NCBI RefSeq assembly: GCF_019091455.1
Contig: NZ_JAGXJN010000024.1
Span: forward strand, 1-64,000
DNA: 64,000 nt
Direction of reading: 5' to 3'
DNA from: Chitinophaga sp. GbtcB8
GTDB lineage: Bacteria; Bacteroidota; Bacteroidia; Chitinophagales; Chitinophagaceae
The notes beneath the pieces are model-generated. The model searched no databases. It saw only the letters and a program-made list of their open reading frames with translations, and was not told the origin of the DNA. Of the stretch, positions 18,032 to 26,440 are shown in pieces (position 1 is the stretch's first letter; each line of letters opens with the position of its first letter). The position numbers and the translations under genes were made by a program.

Positions 18032-18116
18032 AGCGAAAAGCGGAAAGCATAAAGCACAAAGGGAGGGTATAGTATTCAACACTTTTTGCTTTTAGCTTTA
18101 GGCTTTCAGCTCAAAT
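18032..18116. repeat. Inverted heptad arrays between nusB and the DUF1573 gene
   Basis: Left arm words are GCGAAAA, GCGGAAA, GCATAAA, GCACAAA. Right arm words are TTTTGCT, TTTAGCT, TTAGGCT, TTCAGCT. The arms face each other across about 25 nt and would pair imperfectly. The array fills the whole spacer of an apparent operon. Confidence 0.8.
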
Positions 18117-18123
18117 ACAGATC

Positions 18124-18573
18124 ATGAAACAACTGTTCTATATCCTTATCAGTGCCGGTGTACTGTTCACCGCCTGCCAGTCAAAGGCTTCCAAAGAAGC
18201 GGACGGGCAAACGGCTGCCAATGTATCTGCTGCTCCCGACAGTATTAAAGCCGGGACTGCAGAAATGACCTTTGAGCAAACCGTGCATAACTTTGGCCAG
18301 ATCACACAGGGCGAAAAGGTGGAATATGCGTTTAAATTCACCAATACCGGTAAAGAGGACCTGGTGATCCAGGATGCCATATCCAGCTGCGGCTGTACGG
18401 TACCGGAATGGCCTAAGGAACCGGTAAAACCCGGTCAAAGCGGCTACCTGAAGGTGGTATTTGATAGTCATGGAAAAGAAGGATATACCGAAAAAGAGAT
18501 CAGTATAAAAGCAAATACCAATCCTCCTTTTATACAAGGTCCCAAGATCCAGTGTACGATTGTGAAGAATTAA
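18124..18573 (+). CDS. DUF1573 lipoprotein
   Basis: 149 residues. The lipoprotein signal has lipobox LFTAC (Cys at 18) followed by a Ser/Lys/Ala-rich linker. The DUF1573 domain fills about 48-148, with the core phrases TVHNFGQITQGEKVEYAFKF, TNTGKEDLVI and SSCGCTVPEW, in which the CGC cysteines are a family hallmark. The fold is immunoglobulin-like, probably in the periplasm or on the surface. The molecular role is unknown. The position between nusB and yajC is conserved in many Bacteroidota, suggesting co-expression with the export machinery, but that link is inference. Confidence 0.9.
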   Translation: MKQLFYILISAGVLFTACQSKASKEADGQTAANVSAAPDSIKAGTAEMTFEQTVHNFGQITQGEKVEYAFKFTNTGKEDLVIQDAISSCGCTVPEWPKEPVKPGQSGYLKVVFDSHGKEGYTEKEISIKANTNPPFIQGPKIQCTIVKN

Positions 18574-18615
18574 TGAATGCAATTAAACTACTAAACAAAT
18601 AATACGATTTACAAC

Positions 18616-18966
18616 ATGAACAACATGCTGAACATTTTGTTGATGGCATCACCGCAGGGCGGCCAGGGTGGCGGCTCTCCCATGGTGTCTTTACTGTTCT
18701 TTGCGGGTATGATAGTGGTAATGTGGCTATTTATGATCCGTCCGCAAACTAAAAAAGCCAAATTACAGAAACAATTTGGCGAAGGATTACGCGAAGGTGA
18801 TAAGATTGTAACCATTGCCGGTATACATGGTAAAATAAAGAAGATCAACGATAACAATACTATCCAGATGGAAGTAAGTCCCGGCACTTTCTTTACCATT
18901 GAGCGTTCTGCTGTTAGTATGGAGTACACTACTGCGCATAACAAACCTGCAGAGGAAAAGAAGTAA
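18616..18966 (+). CDS. yajC: Preprotein translocase accessory subunit YajC
   Basis: 116 residues. One transmembrane helix (about 25-42, VSLLFFAGMIVVMWLFMIRPQ) ends in the RPQ motif that marks YajC. A cytosolic domain then carries LREGDKIVTIAGIHGKI. YajC associates with SecDF in the inner membrane; secDF is 7 kb away here. The gene is followed by a strong terminator, separating it from coaE. The YbbR/CdaR gene sometimes found between yajC and coaE in this phylum is absent. Confidence 0.95.
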   Translation: MNNMLNILLMASPQGGQGGGSPMVSLLFFAGMIVVMWLFMIRPQTKKAKLQKQFGEGLREGDKIVTIAGIHGKIKKINDNNTIQMEVSPGTFFTIERSAVSMEYTTAHNKPAEEKK

Positions 18967-19051
18967 GAGATTGGATGTGAGAAGTGTGTATTAATGACTG
19001 ACTGACAACATTGTTGTGATCTGTTTTTAATTTATGCAAATCATTATAAGG

Positions 19052-19086
19052 GATCCTGTTCCGGCTGCGGAACAGGATCTTTTGTT
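19052..19086 (+). terminator. Terminator of the nusB-yajC operon
   Basis: A 12-bp perfect stem GATCCTGTTCCG / CGGAACAGGATC (19052-19063 with 19068-19079) closes a GCTG loop and is followed by TTTTGTTTTT. Confidence 0.9.
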
Positions 19087-19148
19087 TTTAGGCCTTTTAC
19101 GGCAGCGCGTATTTTCTTATTTTCCTATTTTACCCCTAACTTGCCCGG

Positions 19149-19736
19149 ATGTTAAAGATCGGCATAACAGGCGGTATTGGTTCCGGCAAAAGCACGGTGG
19201 CAAAAATCTTTGAGCTGCTGGGCATTCCCGTATATTATGCGGATACGGCTGCCAAAGATATTATGAACCGTGACCCGGAACTGAAAGCCCAGGTGCAGCA
19301 GCATTTTGGCGCGGATGTGTATGACAGCAACGGGCAGCTGGACCGTAAACGCCTGGGCAACATTGTTTTCAACGACCAGGAAAAACTGCAGCTGCTGAAT
19401 TCCCTGGTACATCCGGCTACCATCCGTGATTCTGAGCAATGGTCCCTTCGGCAAAAATCGCCCTATGTGCTGAAAGAAGCAGCCCTGCTGTTTGAATCGG
19501 AATCTTTTCATTACCTGGATAAGATCATCGGCGTATCTGCCCCGCAGCCTTTGCGTATTTTACGTGTAATGCAGCGGGATAAGGTTAGCCGCAATGAAGT
19601 TTTTGCCCGTATGCATAAACAAATGGATGAAACCATTAAAATGCGTTTATGCGATTACGTGATCTATAACGATGAACAGCAGATGGTAATACCGCAGGTG
19701 CTGAAATTGCATGAGGAGCTGTTGGCTAGCTGTTAG
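19149..19736 (+). CDS. coaE: Dephospho-CoA kinase
   Basis: 195 residues, a normal length. It catalyses the last step of coenzyme A synthesis, phosphorylating the 3'-hydroxyl of dephospho-CoA. The P-loop is ITGGIGSGKST (residues 5-15). The lid and CoA-binding pieces are YADTAAKDIM and LKEAALLFES. The last codons (LLASC and stop) lie inside a heptad array, so the C-terminus has probably been rewritten by the repeat. It is the first gene after the yajC terminator. SNF2 follows 57 nt later. Confidence 0.95.
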   Translation: MLKIGITGGIGSGKSTVAKIFELLGIPVYYADTAAKDIMNRDPELKAQVQQHFGADVYDSNGQLDRKRLGNIVFNDQEKLQLLNSLVHPATIRDSEQWSLRQKSPYVLKEAALLFESESFHYLDKIIGVSAPQPLRILRVMQRDKVSRNEVFARMHKQMDETIKMRLCDYVIYNDEQQMVIPQVLKLHEELLASC

Positions 19737-19765
19737 CGGTTAGCTTTTAGCAGTTAGCAACTCAA
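19725..19765 (+). repeat. Heptad array across the coaE stop codon
   Basis: Words GGCTAGC, TGTTAGC, GGTTAGC, TTTTAGC, AGTTAGC run through the end of coaE; the coaE TAG is part of the second word. It fills most of the spacer to the helicase gene. Confidence 0.8.
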
Positions 19766-19793
19766 ACATTTAAACGTGAAGTACTGAACAGAT

Positions 19794-22688
19794 ATGGCTG
19801 AGAAAAAAGATCCTACAGGAAAAACCATTATTATTACAGAGGGCGCCGGCAAACAAACGGTTACACCGGTGCTGTTGCTGGAGCTGGATAACGATGTTAG
19901 CCCGGCCGTAAAGATCAGCGCAGGCCTGCTGAAAACCGTGCAGGAAGAGCGCAAATGCCAGCGCATGCCGCTGCAGGACAAAAAATCACTGGCCATTTTC
20001 AATAAACTACCCCCCGGCGTGCAGCACCTGCTGCTGCCCTGCACACAGGAAGCCATGGTGCACAGGGAGCTGCAGCTTAAAGATAAGTTCCTGGCCAACC
20101 CGGTGAAAGAGCAAACCTTACAGCAATATATACAGGAAGGCATGCTGCAATACCTGTATCATACCCTGCAGCAATTACGGCCCCTGGCCCCTCTCCTGCC
20201 CTGGTACTGCCAGGTGGTGGAACACTCCCTTGAAAAAAAGATACGGCCGGTAGCCGTTAATAACTATAATCCTTTACTGTCGTTTGAGCTGGTGCGCACC
20301 AATAGCGGCGCGCTGCGGCTGCTGGCATTTGTAACGGTGAACGGGCAGTCGTACCCCCTTTCTGAGTTTGAGCAATATGGTTTTTTACTGCGCAGCCGTG
20401 GCGAGCTGTTTATACTGCCACCGGCAGACGGGCAAACACTGGAACAGTTCAAACAGGGTTTTATGGAAGTTCCGCGCGGGCAGGAAGGCCCTTTCCTGCA
20501 GCATACGCTGCCGGCGCTGGAAGCCCGCTACCCGGTTAACAAAAACATCCTGTTACAGAAAGAGGAAGTGGATGTACCGCCGCAATGCAATATATGGCTT
20601 AGTGAGCTGAATAACAGCTTCCTGATGCTGCGTATTCAATGGCAGTACGACCGCTTTACGCTGGACGCCGCAGCCAAAGATCCAGTGGTATGGATCACAG
20701 AGGGCGATGTGCAGTATGAAATTAAACGGCACCCGGAGGCGGAAAAAGAGGTTACCGCTTTTGTAAGGGGCCTGCATGCCCGCTTTTCCCAGCAGAACAA
20801 CGGCTATTTTTACCTGCCCTTTGCAGAGGCAGAAAAAAGCCAGTGGCTGGTGAAATGTTACCGCAAGCTAATGGACCGTAACATTGGCGTGTATGGCATG
20901 GACGAGCTAAAACATTTCCGCTACAATACCCATATACCGGTAATGGATATACGCTGGTTGGGCAGTAATAAAGACTGGTTTGACCTGGAAGTGAAAGTAC
21001 ACTACGGCGACCAGCCCGTAGCCCTGGCAGATATACAAAAAGCCCTGCTGCACCGGCAACCGCACCTGCTGCTGAAAGACGGCACCATAGGCATTATTCC
21101 GGACGACTGGCAGCATAAATATGACCTGTTATGGAAACTGGGGCAGCTGCAGAAAGACCAGCTGCGCCTCTCTAACCTGCACTTTACCGTGCTGCAGGAA
21201 ATACTGGAAACGCCTGTTACTGCGCAGGAAAGTATTAAACAGAAATGGGAACGCCTGCAACAGCAGCATTTTCCCGTACCGGCTGAAGTGCAGGCGCAGC
21301 TGCGTGATTACCAGAAAGCCGGTTTTGAATGGATGTGCCTTTTGGATGAAATGCGCTGGGGCGGCTGCCTGGCAGATGATATGGGTTTGGGCAAAACCCT
21401 GCAGACCATTACCTTTTTACAGCACCTGTGCGCCAAATATCCCGGTGAAACCCACCTGGTGGTATGTCCTACCTCGCTGATCTATAACTGGGAACATGAG
21501 CTGCAAAAGTTTGCGCCTGGTTTAAAGTATGCCATTTACCACGGCGCCAACCGTACGTTTGATGAAGCGCAGTGGCGCCAGCAGCAGCTTATTATTACCA
21601 GCTACGGCACTGTGCGCGGCGATATGGATACTTTTTCCAAATACGTATTTGGCTATGTGGTGCTGGATGAAAGCCAGGTGATCAAAAATCCTACCTCGCA
21701 AACCACGCGCGCCTTACAGGTGCTGCAATGCCGCAACCGCCTGATACTGAGCGGTACGCCCATCCAGAATAATACCATGGACCTGTACGCGCAAATGAAC
21801 TTTGCCAACCCGGGCCTGCTTGGCAACCAGAATTTTTTCAGAACAGAATTTGCCTTACCGATCGATAAATTTTCCGACGGCAGCAAAGCGGCCGATCTGC
21901 GTAAGCTCATCTACCCCTTCCTGTTACGCCGCACCAAAGAACAGATTGCCAAAGACCTGCCGGATAAAACAGAGATCATAATGTGGTGTGAAATGGGGGA
22001 TGAACAGCGGCAGGTATATAACCAGGTGAAAGCCCTGTTCAAAGAAAAGCTGATGAGCCGCATTAAGGAAGAAGGGGTGGCTGCCAGCGCTATTTACATC
22101 CTGGAAGGCTTAACCCGCCTGCGGCAGATCTGTAATGCCCCGCAGCTGGTGCCGGAGCAGGCCGGCGGAATTACCAGCTCTGTAAAACTGGATGAGCTGA
22201 TGCGGGAAATTGTTGAAAACACCGGCACGCATAAGGTGCTGGTATTTTCCCAGTTCACCGGCATGCTGCAGCTGATATCACAAGCCATGGAAACCCAGGC
22301 TATCCCCTTCCTGTACCTGGATGGCAGCACCAAGGCCGAAAACCGCCAGCAGCTGGTAGCACAGTTCCAGCAGGATGAAAGCCAGCGCGTATTCCTCATC
22401 AGCCTTAAAGCCGGCGGTGTAGGCCTTACGCTTACGGCCGCAGACTATGTGTATCTGGTAGATCCCTGGTGGAACCCGGCCGCAGAGCAGCAGGCCATTG
22501 ACCGTACACACCGTATTGGCCAGCAGAATAAAGTATTTGCCTACAAAATGATCTGTAAGGATACTGTGGAAGAAAAAATATTGGCCCTGCAGCAACGTAA
22601 AAAGATGATTGCAGATGACCTGATCAGCGAGGAAACCGGGTTTATGAAAAAGCTAAGCGAGGAGGATGTAGCCTTCTTATTTAGTTAA
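19794..22688 (+). CDS. SNF2-family DEAD/DEAH-like helicase/ATPase
   Basis: 964 residues. The N-terminal 470 residues are a variable Bacteroidota extension of unknown function. The SNF2 ATPase core follows: motif I DDMGLGKTLQTITF (about 528-541), motif II DESQ in VVLDESQVIKN (the usual bacterial form is DEAQ or DEAH), motif III LSGTPIQNN, motif V LKAGGVGLTLTAADYVYLVD and motif VI QAIDRTHRIGQ. Such proteins move along double-stranded DNA and remodel protein-DNA complexes; the bacterial relatives include RapA. No nuclease, methylase or defence-island partner is adjacent, so a housekeeping role in transcription or repair is more likely than phage defence. The exact role is unknown. Confidence 0.92.
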   Translation: MAEKKDPTGKTIIITEGAGKQTVTPVLLLELDNDVSPAVKISAGLLKTVQEERKCQRMPLQDKKSLAIFNKLPPGVQHLLLPCTQEAMVHRELQLKDKFLANPVKEQTLQQYIQEGMLQYLYHTLQQLRPLAPLLPWYCQVVEHSLEKKIRPVAVNNYNPLLSFELVRTNSGALRLLAFVTVNGQSYPLSEFEQYGFLLRSRGELFILPPADGQTLEQFKQGFMEVPRGQEGPFLQHTLPALEARYPVNKNILLQKEEVDVPPQCNIWLSELNNSFLMLRIQWQYDRFTLDAAAKDPVVWITEGDVQYEIKRHPEAEKEVTAFVRGLHARFSQQNNGYFYLPFAEAEKSQWLVKCYRKLMDRNIGVYGMDELKHFRYNTHIPVMDIRWLGSNKDWFDLEVKVHYGDQPVALADIQKALLHRQPHLLLKDGTIGIIPDDWQHKYDLLWKLGQLQKDQLRLSNLHFTVLQEILETPVTAQESIKQKWERLQQQHFPVPAEVQAQLRDYQKAGFEWMCLLDEMRWGGCLADDMGLGKTLQTITFLQHLCAKYPGETHLVVCPTSLIYNWEHELQKFAPGLKYAIYHGANRTFDEAQWRQQQLIITSYGTVRGDMDTFSKYVFGYVVLDESQVIKNPTSQTTRALQVLQCRNRLILSGTPIQNNTMDLYAQMNFANPGLLGNQNFFRTEFALPIDKFSDGSKAADLRKLIYPFLLRRTKEQIAKDLPDKTEIIMWCEMGDEQRQVYNQVKALFKEKLMSRIKEEGVAASAIYILEGLTRLRQICNAPQLVPEQAGGITSSVKLDELMREIVENTGTHKVLVFSQFTGMLQLISQAMETQAIPFLYLDGSTKAENRQQLVAQFQQDESQRVFLISLKAGGVGLTLTAADYVYLVDPWWNPAAEQQAIDRTHRIGQQNKVFAYKMICKDTVEEKILALQQRKKMIADDLISEETGFMKKLSEEDVAFLFS

Positions 22689-22749
22689 TTTTAATATAAC
22701 TTGGGGAGAAAATCCACAATAATGGTCTGATATTTGCCAAATTTGTCCT

Positions 22750-23856
22750 ATGTTCCCAAGGAAAGTAATACTATACATCACGCTACTGACTGCCAACGTG
22801 CTGTTTCCTAATGCTTTATGGGCACAGGATAAAGCAAATAACGGCAAATTAGTGCTGCAGCGAGGCACCAACATCAGCCACTGGTTATCCCAAAGCCGCT
22901 TACGAGGCAAAGACCGGGCTGCCTTTTTTACTGAAAAGGATGTGACCTTTATTAAAGATCATGGTTTTGACCACATACGCCTGCCGGTAGATGAAGAACA
23001 ACTCTGGTCAGAAGATAATACCAAGAACAAAGAGGCTTTTGAACTGCTGCACCAGGCCATGCAATGGTGTTACCTGCACCACCTGAACGCAGTAGTGGAC
23101 CTGCACATTTTACGCAGCCATTATTTTGACGCCCGTGAAAAACCGCTGTGGACGCAGCCGAAGGCGCAGGAACGTTTTCTGGCATGCTGGAGCCAGCTGA
23201 GTGATGAGCTGAAAAAATACCCCGTATCCATGCTGGCCTACGAGCTGCTGAATGAGCCGGTGGCCGACAGTGCAGATCAATGGAACGAGCTGCTGGCGCG
23301 CGGTGTAGCGCTTATACGCGCTAAAGAGCCCAAACGTATGATCGTGATCGGCAGTAACCGCTGGCAATCCACCACCACTTTCCCGCAGTTAAAAGTACCT
23401 GAAAACGATCCTAATATTATTCTCAGCTTTCACTTTTATAACCCGTTTGTGCTTACACACCATATGGCCAAATGGACCAGGATCCGCGACTATGACGGGC
23501 CGGTGCATTACCCGGGCGCTACCATCACCCAAAAAGAAATGAATGCCCTGCCGGCCACTATCAGCAACCTGTTATACGGCGGGGAAAAAGTGTATAACCG
23601 CGATACCATGCAGGCGCAGCTGCAACCGGCCATCAAACTATCCAAACGCCTGAAGCTGCCGCTATACTGCGGGGAATGGGGCTGCCTGAACACCGTACCG
23701 CGCAAAGACCGCCTGAACTGGTATAAGGACCTGCGCAAAGTACTGGAGCAGAACAACATTGCCTGGAGCAACTGGGATTACAAAAGCAACAGCTTTGGTA
23801 TTATAGGGGATGATGGAGAGGCGGATAAATCGTTGTTGAAGGCGTTGACGAAGTAA
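22750..23856 (+). CDS. Secreted glycoside hydrolase family 5 (cellulase-like)
   Basis: 368 residues. A signal peptide (about 1-25, ending NALWAQ) is followed by a single TIM-barrel GH5 domain. Landmarks are RGTNISHWLS at the barrel entrance, DHIRLPVDEEQLW, the acid/base Glu169 in YELLNEPVAD, and the nucleophile Glu309 in LYCGEWGC. Retaining endo-beta-glycosidases of this type cleave beta-glucans or mannans; the exact substrate cannot be told. There is no carbohydrate-binding module or sorting domain. It stands alone, not in a SusCD cluster, 61 nt after the helicase. A bidirectional terminator follows. Confidence 0.92.
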   Translation: MFPRKVILYITLLTANVLFPNALWAQDKANNGKLVLQRGTNISHWLSQSRLRGKDRAAFFTEKDVTFIKDHGFDHIRLPVDEEQLWSEDNTKNKEAFELLHQAMQWCYLHHLNAVVDLHILRSHYFDAREKPLWTQPKAQERFLACWSQLSDELKKYPVSMLAYELLNEPVADSADQWNELLARGVALIRAKEPKRMIVIGSNRWQSTTTFPQLKVPENDPNIILSFHFYNPFVLTHHMAKWTRIRDYDGPVHYPGATITQKEMNALPATISNLLYGGEKVYNRDTMQAQLQPAIKLSKRLKLPLYCGEWGCLNTVPRKDRLNWYKDLRKVLEQNNIAWSNWDYKSNSFGIIGDDGEADKSLLKALTK

Positions 23857-23881
23857 GATAAAATGGATTTAGTATCTATAT

Positions 23882-23922
23882 AAATAGAAATGCAGCGGCC
23901 TTACACCGCTGCATTTCTATTT
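23882..23922. terminator. Bidirectional terminator between GH5 and the convergent small-protein gene
   Basis: A perfect 17-bp stem (23882-23898 with 23906-23922) closes a 7-nt loop. The outer A/T ends give a T-rich tail on both strands. Confidence 0.9.
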
Positions 23923-23938
23923 AAACCTATACCTGTTA

Positions 23939-24355
23939 CTATTGAAGACCGTCAGCGCCTTTTTCTTTTCTCTCCTGCCTTTTTTCCTTCATCTTATCTT
24001 TCATTTCTTCTTTCACTTCCTGGTACTTTTCAAACTGCTCTTTACTAAGCACCTCGCGGTATTCAGCCTCTTTCTGCGAGTTGATCTTTTTGACTGTACG
24101 CAGTTTGGATAATTTGCCGCCATTGCCTTTTAGCACGGGATCCATTTGCAGGGCGTACTTCAGGTTAATGGCGCCTATCTTTTGTGTTTGCGCATCATCC
24201 AGCTGCAGCTGTTTTTTTAAATAATCTGTTTGCATTTGTGCACGTTTTTCAGGCGTGCTTTGTTTCATACCATCCTGGGCCAGCAATGCGGCAGGCGCCA
24301 GGGCAAAACAACAGGCCAGTAAGGCTGCTTGCAATAAGAATAGTGTTCTTTTCAT
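23939..24355 (-). CDS. Small exported Lys/Glu-rich helical protein
   Basis: 138 residues. A signal peptide (about 1-26, ending ALLAQ) is followed by an almost entirely helical, highly charged mature region (KRAQMQTDYLKKQLQLDDAQ, then LSKEQFEKYQEVKEEMKDKM). The pattern of helices ending in a Lys/Glu-rich tail, with TPEKRA and LSKEQFEKYQ phrases, resembles Spy/CpxP-like periplasmic chaperones, but the LTxxQ signature is only loosely present. It lies downstream of the LytS/LytTR pair on the same strand, 120 nt away, so it could be a target or partner of that system. The role is unproven. Confidence 0.75.
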   Translation of the reverse strand: MKRTLFLLQAALLACCFALAPAALLAQDGMKQSTPEKRAQMQTDYLKKQLQLDDAQTQKIGAINLKYALQMDPVLKGNGGKLSKLRTVKKINSQKEAEYREVLSKEQFEKYQEVKEEMKDKMKEKRQERKEKGADGLQ

Positions 24356-24475
24356 ATGTTCTTGCTTTTGTGTTATAAGGTAATTGGATGGCCTGCCGGG
24401 CGCCGGGTTGTAAAAGGGAGGGTGAAACAGCAGAATCAGCGGGTGAACTTGCGGCTAAGAATGGGGAAGCGGCTA

Positions 24476-25243
24476 TCAGGCATTCATCCATGCCTTAAAA
24501 GCAGGTACACGGGCTTTGCTGATGAGGATCTTTTCCGCAGCTTCGGGGGTAGTTTTTACCAGCAGGCGTCCATTGAAAAAGAAATCTACTTCCTGTATGG
24601 CTTTGCGCTGTACAATAAACTGGCGGTTGGCGCGGAAGAAAATATGCGGGTCCAGCTGCTGCTGCAGCTGCTCCAGGGTAAAGTCAATGGTGTATTGTTT
24701 ATGTTCCAGTGTGCAGGCCTGCACTATTTCGTTGGCGGTGTAAAACCAGGCTATCTGCGCGGCTTCCAGTGACAGCATCTTTTCCCGGAAATGCACTAAA
24801 AAGGATTGTTTGTATACCGGCTGCTCCTGCATACTTTTTAACAGCCGTACCATTTGCTCCTGTGCACCGGCGTTCAAATGTCCGCCGGTAAGCTTACGGT
24901 ATTTTTGCAGGGCACGGCTAATCTCCTCCATTTCATAGGGTTTAAGCACATAATCAATGCCATTGGATTTAAAGGCCTGCAGTGCATAATCATTATATGC
25001 TGTTACAAAGATCACGGGCTGCTCTACTTTCGTTTTCTCAAAGATCCCGAAAGATAAACCATCTGCCAGGCGTATATCCATGAAGATGAGGTTACACGCG
25101 TTGCTGTTTTGCTGCAGCCAGCTTACAGATGCCGCTACGCCGGGTAAAATGGCGGTTATGTTAATAGCGGGGTCAATGTCCTGCAGCATGCGTTGCAGGT
25201 TGCGTGCGGTAACAGGTTCGTCTTCGATGATAAGGATATTCAT
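24476..25243 (-). CDS. LytTR-family response regulator
   Basis: 255 residues. The receiver domain (1-120) has the acidic pocket EDE at 7-9, the phospho-acceptor Asp in LIFMDIRLADG (about 56) and the Thr/Lys switch in VTAYNDYALQAF and LKPYEMEEI. The C-terminal LytTR DNA-binding domain (about 150-250) has FYTANEIVQACT and HIFFRANRQFIVQRKAIQEV. It would be phosphorylated by the sensor kinase encoded 7 nt upstream and bind direct-repeat promoter sites. The targets are unknown. Confidence 0.93.
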   Translation of the reverse strand: MNILIIEDEPVTARNLQRMLQDIDPAINITAILPGVAASVSWLQQNSNACNLIFMDIRLADGLSFGIFEKTKVEQPVIFVTAYNDYALQAFKSNGIDYVLKPYEMEEISRALQKYRKLTGGHLNAGAQEQMVRLLKSMQEQPVYKQSFLVHFREKMLSLEAAQIAWFYTANEIVQACTLEHKQYTIDFTLEQLQQQLDPHIFFRANRQFIVQRKAIQEVDFFFNGRLLVKTTPEAAEKILISKARVPAFKAWMNA

Positions 25244-25250
25244 TGTGCTG

Positions 25251-26282
25251 TTAGTTATTAGTAAGCGGCAGCTTCACCAGGAAACTATCTGCTGTTCGTA
25301 TAATACTGATCTCTTTTTTCAGCAGGATCTTAAAACGTTCATCCAGGTTGGCCAAACCCAGGCCTGCGCCGGATTGCGGGAAGTGTACCGGTTGCAGGTT
25401 ATTCTTTACGCACAGCTCATCCCCCTCCACATAAACCTGCACCTGTAATGGTTGCGCAGCCAGGGCGCGGTTATGTTTGGCTGCATTTTCTATAAGCAGC
25501 TGTAAAGATAAATGCGGTAACAGCTGCTGATGATATTGTGCCGGCACATCTACCGTAATTACAATACCATCTTCAAAACGCATTTTTAATAGTTCGGTAA
25601 AAGAGTGCAGGTGCTGCAATTCATCTTTTAAAGGGATCAACTGCTGCTGCTCCTGCAACAGGTTCCGGAAGGTACGGGACAGGTGCCCGATGAACTGCTG
25701 CGCTTTCACCGGGTTTTCCCTTACAATGCCGGAAAGGGTGCTGAGCGAGTTAAAAAAGAAATGCGGGTTCAGCTGCTGTTTCATCAGCTCCAGCTCTGAA
25801 CGCAGGTAACGGCTTTTGATCTGTTCTGTTTCCAGCTCCCTGGCCTGTGCCTGGCGCAGCAGGTATATGATCCGGATCACCAGCATTTCCACCACCATAC
25901 ATAGCGCCAGCCGGGCCAGGTAAGTAGCGCGGAAAAACCGTACCGGCAAATGATTGGTATCTACCGACAAGCGCCGTTGTATAGCTATGCCTATAATGCA
26001 GAAGATCATAAGCAGCAGAAAGTTCCAGAAGGGGTAAATGGCGTAGGTATTGGCCAGCTTATTTTTGCGCAGTTTGGGAAACCAGTGCAGGTTCAGCTCA
26101 AATACCAGCCAGCAGAACAGGAAGGTCCAGGCAAACTGGAAGCTGAACTCCCAGGGGTTAAAGGTGGTGAATTGACTGATCCAGCTGCCGTTGCGCGCCT
26201 GCAGGATCTTAGGCAGGTTTACCAGTAAGGTTACCAGCAGGGCGCTATAGAATACGATCTTTTTTTCAACGGCCAGTTTCAT
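25251..26282 (-). CDS. LytS-type sensor histidine kinase
   Basis: 343 residues. Four transmembrane helices lie in the first 140 residues, with no large periplasmic sensor. A coiled linker leads to the His_kinase domain, with phospho-acceptor His in QLNPHFFFNSLSTL (about 178), then a HATPase with N-box LSLQLLIENAAKHN and G-box SGAGLGLANLDERF. It partners with the adjacent LytTR regulator in an operon. Sensing is probably within the membrane, as in other members of this family. The ligand is unknown. Confidence 0.93.
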   Translation of the reverse strand: MKLAVEKKIVFYSALLVTLLVNLPKILQARNGSWISQFTTFNPWEFSFQFAWTFLFCWLVFELNLHWFPKLRKNKLANTYAIYPFWNFLLLMIFCIIGIAIQRRLSVDTNHLPVRFFRATYLARLALCMVVEMLVIRIIYLLRQAQARELETEQIKSRYLRSELELMKQQLNPHFFFNSLSTLSGIVRENPVKAQQFIGHLSRTFRNLLQEQQQLIPLKDELQHLHSFTELLKMRFEDGIVITVDVPAQYHQQLLPHLSLQLLIENAAKHNRALAAQPLQVQVYVEGDELCVKNNLQPVHFPQSGAGLGLANLDERFKILLKKEISIIRTADSFLVKLPLTNN

Positions 26283-26381
26283 TTTTCAAAAATGCGGAAA
26301 AACGGGCAGATTGTTGCTTGCCGGGCCGGCGAAACGTCTTTTTGTGCTGGTGAATTTCACCGCCGCCCACAGTCCCTGGCG

Positions 26382-26413
26382 CAAAAGAAAAGGTCCGGTA
26401 CTAGCCCGGACCT
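26382..26413 (-). terminator. Terminator of secDF
   Basis: The stem AGGTCCGG (26391-26398) pairs with CCGGACCT (26406-26413). On the minus strand it is followed by a T-rich tract. It lies about 30 nt after the secDF stop. Confidence 0.8.
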
Positions 26414-26440
26414 CTTGTATCAAACATTCAAGCTGAATTC

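Noticed and set aside
19794..22688. SNF2 helicase as part of a phage-defence system
   Set aside because: Neighbours are coaE and a GH5; no nuclease, methylase or defence genes are adjacent.
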